NCBI GenBank assembly: GCA_028583605.1
Contig: CM053335.1
Location: 17,193,553-17,257,552 of the forward strand
Origin: Dastarcus helophoroides
Lineage: Eukaryota; Arthropoda; Insecta; Coleoptera; Bothrideridae
DNA: 64,000 nucleotides
Reading direction: 5' to 3'
The notes under the pieces were generated by a model that was not told the origin of the DNA, did not search any database, and worked only from the letters and a program-made list of their open reading frames with translations. Every line of letters begins with the position of its first letter. Position 1 is the first letter of the stretch. The position numbers were made by a program, and so were the translations under genes. This document shows, in pieces, positions 57,478-64,000 of the stretch.

Positions 57478-58050
57478 GTGAAAAATCGAGTTTTTTCTGA
57501 AAATCTGAAAACTATAGTGGACTCCCAAAGCAAAAACTCAACCAAAAAGAAAATTTCATCCAAATCGTTAGAGCCGTTTTCGAGATACCAAATATATACA
57601 TATTTATATAAATATGTATATATTTGGTATCTCTAAAACGGCTCCAACGATTTGCATGAAATTTTCTTTTCGGTTGAGTTTTTGCTTTAGGAGTCCAATA
57701 CAATTTTCAACTTTTCTGAAAAAACTCGATTTTTTAGAGAAGAATGTTTTTTTTGTAAAAAATCGAGTTTTTTCAGAAAAGCTGGAAACTGTAGTGGACT
57801 CCCAAAGCAAAAACTCAACCGAAAAGAAAATTTCATCCAAATCGTTAGAGCCGTTTTGGAGATACCAAATATATACATATTTATATAAATATGGAGATAC
57901 CAAATATATACATATTTATATAAATATGTATATATTTGGTATCTCGAAAACGGCTCTAACGATTTGGATGAAATTTTCTTTTCGGTTGAGTTTTTGCTTT
58001 GGGAGTCCACTACAGTTTTCAGCTTTTCTGAAAAAACTCGATTTTTTACA
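57478..58050. mobile_element. Two nested long-arm palindromic elements
   Basis: 57478-57735 is an imperfect palindrome with arms of about 125 bp. Outer ends read AAAAAATCGAGTTTTTTC; the centre is CAAATATATACATATTTATA and its complement. A second, 57760-58050, has the same arms and a doubled centre (the CAAATATATACATATTTATA block occurs twice). Each arm contains CTCAACCGAAAAGAAAATTT, AATCGTTAGAGCCGTTTT. Noncoding foldback/MITE type. Confidence 0.85.
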
Positions 58051-58079
58051 AAAAAAAACATTCTTCTATATAGAAGAAT

Positions 58080-59510
58080 TCCTCGCTATCTCAGTATGCA
58101 TGTAAAACTGCTGCCGTATTTTCTATTGGTTACGTATGTGACAGTTTTCTGTTAAATGAGTTTGATGTAAATGTCCTATTTTTTCATAAATACATGAAAA
58201 AGTGTCGTATCATTTCATACCAACCCAACAAAACAAAGTTGCAAATAGTTTCCCAATCTGATTTAAATTAGCTGTCTTAATGCATTTAAATGTTTGAACC
58301 TTAATTTGCTGCTGCAGCAGCTTTATAGTGCACTTCCATCCGCACAGAATTTGATCAAATCCTTTTGCCCGCTTAAATGAAAAATTCTCCAGCTAGGGAA
58401 TTGAGGTTGGTAGAATGGTAGCTATTAATATAGCCGTAACAAGTTTTCCTATTCTCGGCTCTCTCACTATCCGGTAACAATATTGTGCACGTCCCCAGCG
58501 ACCTGTTTTTCCACCTACATCACGTTCGAAATACGATTCAGAAAAAAAAATACTGAAATGTGTGTGTGAATAGATAGCAGCAATGACTTTTAGAGAGTGA
58601 GAAATTGAGATTGATTGAGTAGGTTGCTCTAAGATAGCGACAGCTGTCGATCAAACATACTCTCTCATTAACAATTTAAATAAACGTAACAAAACTTAAT
58701 CAGCTACGTACTAATTCAAAGAGGTCGTGCAGATTGCAGAATGATGTTTTGTTAAAATTCATTGACACGATAATGTGTATATTGAGCTACCCAGCGAGTC
58801 TCCAGTTCGAGAGTTTGACTTAATCTCGTATTTTGACCTCGACTTGAATTTCGACGACTTCAATCTTAAGAAAGTCTTAATAACTTCCTCTGAGGAACCC
58901 TCCAATTCTCATATACTTGTCTGCGATTCAGATTACGCGTCATGAAGATATTTTCTTTTATTTTCGAAAGATCTTAAGGTAGAAGTAGTTATTGAGTCAG
59001 CAGCGTTTGCTATTGAATTGCTCGTTAATTGTATGCCGCAATGCAAACATAAACCAATAAAATCAGTGTATTTCGCAAGTGTTATTAGGGTCACGTTTTT
59101 ATCCGATAAATATTTGATATAGTTCCTGGCTTTCTAAGCGACCATATCTGGGTTATCTTCGGAATAATACCCTAATCTCTAATTAATGGCGGTTCGCCGA
59201 TAAGCCCCCAAATACAGGGTCTATCAGGAATTTATAGAATACACGTCGAACTGTTATCTGTTGTGCATTGCTTACTTTTCACCCTTATCCACTATTAGAG
59301 CACGCTTATTAGAGTCACGTTAATCGTTAATTAATAACCTGCGGCTACATGAGTTAATTCGGTGGAGCTTTTGTTTATAATTTCTATTTAACCCTTCTCT
59401 AAATGAAATCCCAAGAGGTATTATGTAAAATTAATAGGTTTATATATGGTGGAACACATGGCGCCATAAATTCGTTTTGTTGGATGGGGCAAAACTGTAA
59501 TTATTTTGGC
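58080..59510. other. Unique AT-rich DNA
   Basis: 58727-58800 has a further family 4 end (GTGCAGATTGCAGAATGATG). Nothing else is recognised. Confidence 0.5.
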
Positions 59511-59529
59511 ATTTGCTTGCCTTAAACAT

Positions 59530-62449
59530 TTATCTCTTTCTCTTCTTTCCGTTTCTCTGGTCTTCTCTTCTTTCGCCTCCTCTTTTGTTCTCTACTTTTC
59601 TCTTCTCTTTTCAATGACTATGGTGGGGAGTAAATTGGTTAAAAGAGGCACTTTTCTCCTTTTTTGCTCTATTCTCTTCCTATCTCTTCTCTTCCCATTT
59701 CTTCTCGTCTGCTTTCTTCTTACGATCTCTTCTCTTCTTACCATCTCTTCTCTTTTCACCATATTTTCTCTTCCCATCTCTTCTCTTTCCATCTTTTCTC
59801 TTCCCGTCTCTTCTCTTTCTTTCCCTTCTCTTCTCTTCCGAACTCTTCTCTTCCCATCTCTTCTATTCCCATCTCTTCTCTATCAATCTCTTCTCTTCTC
59901 TTCTCTTCTCTTCTCTTCTCTTCTCTTCTCTTCTCTTCTCTTCTCTTCTCTTCTCTTCTCTTCCAATCTCTTCTCTTCCCATCTCTTCTCTTTCAATCTC
60001 TTCTCTATCCATCTCTTCTCTTCTCTTCTCTTTTAATCTCTTCTCTTCCCATCTCTTCTCTTCCTATCTCATCCCATCTCTTTTCATCTCTTCTCTTTCC
60101 ATCTCTTTTCTTCTCTTCTCTTCTCTTCTCTTCTCTTCTCTTCTCTTCTCTTCCTTTCTCTTCTCTTCTCTTCTCTTCTCTTCTCTTCTCTTCTCTTCTC
60201 TTCTCTTCTCTTCTCTTCTCTTCTCTTTCTTTCCCTTCTCTTCTCTTCCCAACTCTTCTCATCCCATCTCTTCTCTTCCCATCTCTTCCCTTCCAATCTC
60301 TTCTCTTCCCATCTCTTCTCTTTCAATCTCTTCTCTTTCCATCTCTTCTCCATCCATCTCTTCTCTTCTCTTCTCTTCTCTTCTCTTCTCTTCTCTTCTC
60401 TTCTCTTCTCTTCTCTTCTCTTCTCTTCTCTTCTCTTCTCTTCTCTTCTCTTCTCTTCTCTTCTCTTCTCTTCTCTTCTCTTCTCTTCTCTTCTCTTCTC
60501 TTCTCTTCTCTTCTCTTCTCTTCTCTTCTCTTCTCTTCTCTTCTCTTCTCTTCTCTTCTCTTCTCTTCTCTTCTCTTCTCTTCTCTTCTCTTCTCTTCTC
60601 TTCTCTTCTCTTTTAATCTCTTCTCTTTTAATCTCTTCTCTTTCAATCTCTTCTCTATCCATCTCATCTCTTCTCTTTCCATCTCCTCTCTTTTCTCCTT
60701 TTTTCTTCTCTTCTCTTCTCTTCTCTTCTCTTCTCTTCTCTTCTCTTCCCTTCTCTTCCATTCTCTTTCCTTTTCCTCCCTTCTCTTCCCTTCTCTTCCC
60801 TTCTCTTCCCTTCTCTTCCCTTCTCTTCCCTTCTCTTCCCTTCTCTTCCCTTCTCTTCCCTTCTCTTCCCTTCCCTTCCCTTCTCTTCCCTTCCCTTCCC
60901 TTCCCTTCCCTTCCCTTCCCTTCCCTTCCCTTCTCTTCCCTTCTCTTCCCTTCTCTTCCCTTCTCTTCCCTTCTCTTCCCTTCCCTTCCCTTCCCTTCCC
61001 TTCCCTTCCCTTCCCTTCTCTTCCCTTCTCTTCCCTTCTCTTCCTCCCTTCCCTTCTCTTCTCTTCTCTTCTCTTCTCTTCTCTTCTCTTCTCTTCTCTT
61101 CTCTTCTCTTCTCTTCTCTTTCTCTTCTCTTCTCTTCTCTTCTCTTCTCTTCTCTTCTCTTCTCTTCTCTTCTCTTCTCTTCTCTTCTCTTCCATCTCTT
61201 CTTTTTCAATCTCTTCTCTATCCTCTCTTCTCTTCTCTCCTCTTTTAATCTCTTCTCTTCCCATCTCTTCTCTTTCAATCTCTTCTCTATCCATCTCTTC
61301 TCTTCTCTTTCCCTCCCTCTCTTTTCTCCTTTTCTCTTCTTTCTCTTTTCTTCTCTTCCAATCTCTTTCCATCTCTTCTCTTCTCTCTTCTCTTCTCTTC
61401 TCTCTCTCTTCTCTTCTCTCTTCTCTTCTCTTCTCTTCTCTTCTCTCTTCTCTTCTCTTTCCATCTGATCCCATCTGTTCTCTTCTCTTCCCATCTCTTC
61501 TCTTCTCTTTCCAGCTTTTCTCGTCTCGTCCTTTCTTCTCCCTTCTCTTCCTATGTCTTCCTATCCCTTCTCATTTCTTCTCTTCCTATCCCTTCTCATT
61601 TCTTCTATTCCCATCTCTTCTCTTCCTATCTCATCCCATCTCTTTTCATCTCTTCTCTTTCCATCTCTTCTCTTTTCTTCTCTTCTCTTCTCTTCTCTTC
61701 TTTTCTCTTCTCTTCTCTTCTCTTCTCTTCTCTTCTGTTTCTTTCCCTTCTCTTCTCTTCCCAACTATTCTCTTCCCATCTCTTCTCTTCCCATCTCTTC
61801 TCTTCCAATCTCTTCTCTTCCCATCTCTTCTCTTTCAATCTCTTCTCTATCCATCTCTTTTCTTCTCTTTCCATCCCCTCTCTTTTCTCCTTTTCTCTTC
61901 TATTCTCTTTTCTTCTCTTCCAATCTCTTTCCATCTCTTCTCTTCCCATCTGCCCTCTTCTCTGTCTTTCCCTTCTCTTCTCTTCCCAACTCTTCTCTTC
62001 CCATCTCTTCTCTTCCCATCTCTTTTCTTCCAATCTCTTCTCTTCCCATCTCTTCTCTTTCAATCTCTTCTCTATCCATCTCTTCTCTTTTCTTCTCTTC
62101 TCTTTTAATCTCTTCTCTTCCCATCTCTTCTCTTTCAATCTCTTCTCTATCCATCTCTTCTCTTCTCTTTCCATCTCCTCTCTTTTCTCCTTTTCTCTTC
62201 TATTCTCTTTTTTTCTCTTCCAATCTCTTTCCATTTCTTCTCTTCCCATCTGCCCTCTTCTCTTTCCACCTCTTCTCTTCTGTTCTCTTCTCTTCTCTTC
62301 TCTTCTCTTCTCTTCTCTTCTCTTCTCTTCTCTTCTCTTCTCTTCTCTTCTCTTCTCTTCTCTTCCCACCTCTTCTCTTCCTATATTTTCTCTTCTTTTT
62401 CCATCTCTTCTCTCCTCTTCCTCTTCCCCTTCCTATTCTTCTCTTTTCA
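59530..62449. repeat. (TTCTC)n / (AAGAG)n pentanucleotide array
   Basis: Almost pure TTCTC for long stretches (60355-60612, 61065-61190, 62285-62365), with TTCCC-type pentamers at 60770-61050 and interspersed CCATCTC/CAATCTC variants. The minus strand is GAGAA, a rotation of AAGAG. The giant 814-codon frame (SLLFSSLLFSS) and the minus-strand REEKRREEK frames are periodicity effects. Confidence 0.97.
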
Positions 62450-63050
62450 GTGACTATGGTGGAAGCACCATTGATCGAAAAAAAGCATACACATTATCTG
62501 CTTCTTAGGTACGTAAGAGGTGTCAATGTTGAGTATAAAACGTGATTTTTGAGTCATAATCACATTTCTCCTTCCAAGTTGGCTGGTTACATAGTTTTCA
62601 GCTGGGTTTCATATTGAATGTTGGAAAAAAAATTTAAATGTCGCTGTGCATGGTTACCTAGAAAACTGCCAACAGTTGAAAATTGAACTAAAAATTTAAA
62701 AACTAGAAACTGTGGGCTTTAAATTGTTTATTTATATTTTTCTCTACGATCATTTTTCTTCAAGTTATAGCATTTTGAAAATTACCTTAAAGTTTGGAAT
62801 TTTAATTTCTGCGCCCAATATATTTTACGAAAATTAAATTTACGAAAATCTGACTGTTTTTATCATTTTGCTGCATACACGATCCCATTTTAACGAAATG
62901 TTATATTATAAATCGCGAAGGACATCGACTCCTTTATAGAACGTTGTTATCGCGTAGTGATTCATGTGCAGGTGTACCTGCATCTCCTACATCGAGTCTA
63001 CAACACATTAGATGTTTTCCGGATAGGAAAACTTCCCAAAGCAGGTGTCG
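62450..63050. other. Unique DNA after the pentamer array
   Basis: Contains a possible micro-exon (62451-62508, see findings) and a short palindrome TGCAGGTGTACCTGCA near 62970. No gene is recognised. Confidence 0.45.
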
Positions 63051-63052
63051 GA

Positions 63053-63080
63053 TATAAATATACGTGCTCCCCTATTCAGT
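63053..63080 (+). promoter_or_regulatory. Possible TATA plus initiator core promoter
   Basis: TATAAATA at 63053-63060 and an insect-type TTCAGTC initiator with its A at 63078, about 25 bases downstream, slightly closer than usual. AATAAA follows at about 63133, so this could also be the R region of a solo LTR. The 94-codon frame at 63232 (MRPKFEFIALHSQPKYNN) is unrecognised. Confidence 0.35.
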
Positions 63081-63231
63081 CATTGATTCACGTTATTCAT
63101 TGTTGTATTACGTATTTTTTTTAGTTTAAATAAAACGTTTAAACTCGCACCATATAATCGAACCAAACGCGCTTACAACGAATTGTGTTAAACACAAACC
63201 CAAGAATAACCGCAACCGGGCTTACCCTAAA

Positions 63232-63516
63232 GTGAGGCCCAAATTTGAATTTATCGCGTTACACTCACAGCCGAAATACAATAACGATTCGCGGCTTTAT
63301 GCCCCTCAAACGTTTTTGCGAAACTCGAAATTACACCCCGAACACATTAGACGCCCAATTTTGAATCGGATATCCCGCGCCGTGGACAGCCCTTTTATCT
63401 GGCAAATCTGGGTGCCCCATTCATCCAGAATTACGATTACGACCGAACACAATTGGTATCTTGTAAAGATTATGACGTGCAAACGTCGAAAGTTTATAAT
63501 TTTATTAGAGCCGTAA
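63232..63516 (+). other. Unrecognised 94-codon open frame
   Basis: Begins MRPKFEFIALHSQPKYNNDS downstream of the candidate promoter and overlaps minus-strand open frames at 63306 and 63494. No domain recognised; base composition is less AT-rich than the flanks. It may be a transposon remnant. Confidence 0.2.
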
Positions 63517-64000
63517 CGGCACAAACGCCGTAGCGCCACGTTCCGTTATTATCAGCGTTTGTATAATATTTTGCGGACCGGTTGGAAGTTTTCAAATTAA
63601 GAACAGTTGTGACGGTGGTGGAGGATTCAGCAGGATACGTCGCTCCCGCTAGCAGGAAGATAAAGTGATGAATATAATATACCGGAACGAACAATACTTT
63701 TGGCTTCTTTTTCCTCCCATTAACATTGTCTTGGTAAATTAAAAGCGATTTTTTTAGAGCTTGGATTGTCGGGAATTTTTGGAGGCTTTGTTGTTTAATT
63801 CTCGGCGTTTGGTGCGGGGACGTGTAACGGAAACGTAATTACGGAAAATGCGGGCTCTCTACCTTGAAAAATTTCAATGAGGAAAAATGAATTATGTTAT
63901 TTAATGTGCAGTTTTGCGTTTAAAGGATTGCATTCGAATAAAAAAAAGCTTTTATACACTTTAGATGAAATTACTTTTCAGTTTAGACTTGTTCGTTTTT

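Noticed and set aside
59664..62108. 814-codon open frame and several 200-380 codon minus-strand frames
   Set aside because: They are translations of a TTCTC pentanucleotide array; composition is only S, L, F or R, E, K and there is no start, splice or domain evidence.

Overview
The window is eukaryotic, almost certainly insect, nuclear DNA. Nearly all coding signal comes from one spliced gene on the minus strand with 50-52 bp short introns, consensus GT/AG sites and a TCAGT initiator. Its predicted protein is an anoctamin of the ANO10 (TMEM16K) branch. The rest is AT-rich non-coding DNA packed with tandem repeats and small dispersed elements. The order cannot be fixed from this sequence. No rRNA, CRISPR array, bacterial gene or intact transposase was seen.

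Layout. 1-3480: a ~490 bp satellite and its decayed edge. 3480-5910: AT-rich DNA with one short duplication. 5914-29575: the ANO10-like gene, read right to left, with two alternative first coding exons (29422-29575 and 28622-28649) followed by eight exons (27516-27740, 27055-27465, 20986-21162, 12253-12412, 11993-12200, 11722-11942, 10841-11211, 5941-6189). Its three long introns are each filled by a different tandem repeat: a 44 bp minisatellite (6.3-10.1 kb), 22 bp and 17 bp A/T-tract repeats (13.9-19.1 kb), and a 43 bp repeat with a 733 bp higher-order unit (22.3-25.6 kb). 31.4-34.4 kb: about 100 copies of a 30 bp repeat. 35-43.6 kb: five further repeat blocks. 43.6-48.6 kb: mostly unique DNA with dispersed elements. 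48.65-53.75 kb: a 5 kb array built on TCAAGGTCA, the extended nuclear-receptor half-site. 53.8-59.5 kb: AT-rich DNA with nested palindromes. 59.5-62.45 kb: a (TTCTC)n/(AAGAG)n pentanucleotide array. 62.45-64 kb: unique DNA with a possible core promoter.

Main points. First, the 44 bp minisatellite in the last intron of the ANO10-like gene contains six copies of a 123 bp piece of the same gene: the first 71 bp of exon 6 plus the whole 52 bp intron before it. The copies are in the gene's own orientation and keep the 3' splice site. Second, splice sites and protein similarity in the gene are intact, but exons 3, 4, 5 and 8 need single-base frame changes. That means either recent decay or uncorrected assembly indels. 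Third, the AAGGTCA array is a dense natural field of candidate FTZ-F1/ERR/DHR39-type sites interleaved with CACGTG E-boxes.

The long open frames over the repeat arrays (up to 814 codons) are products of repeat periodicity and are not annotated as genes. Coordinates of arrays are accurate to a few tens of bases. Family assignments rest on remembered family features, not on a database search.
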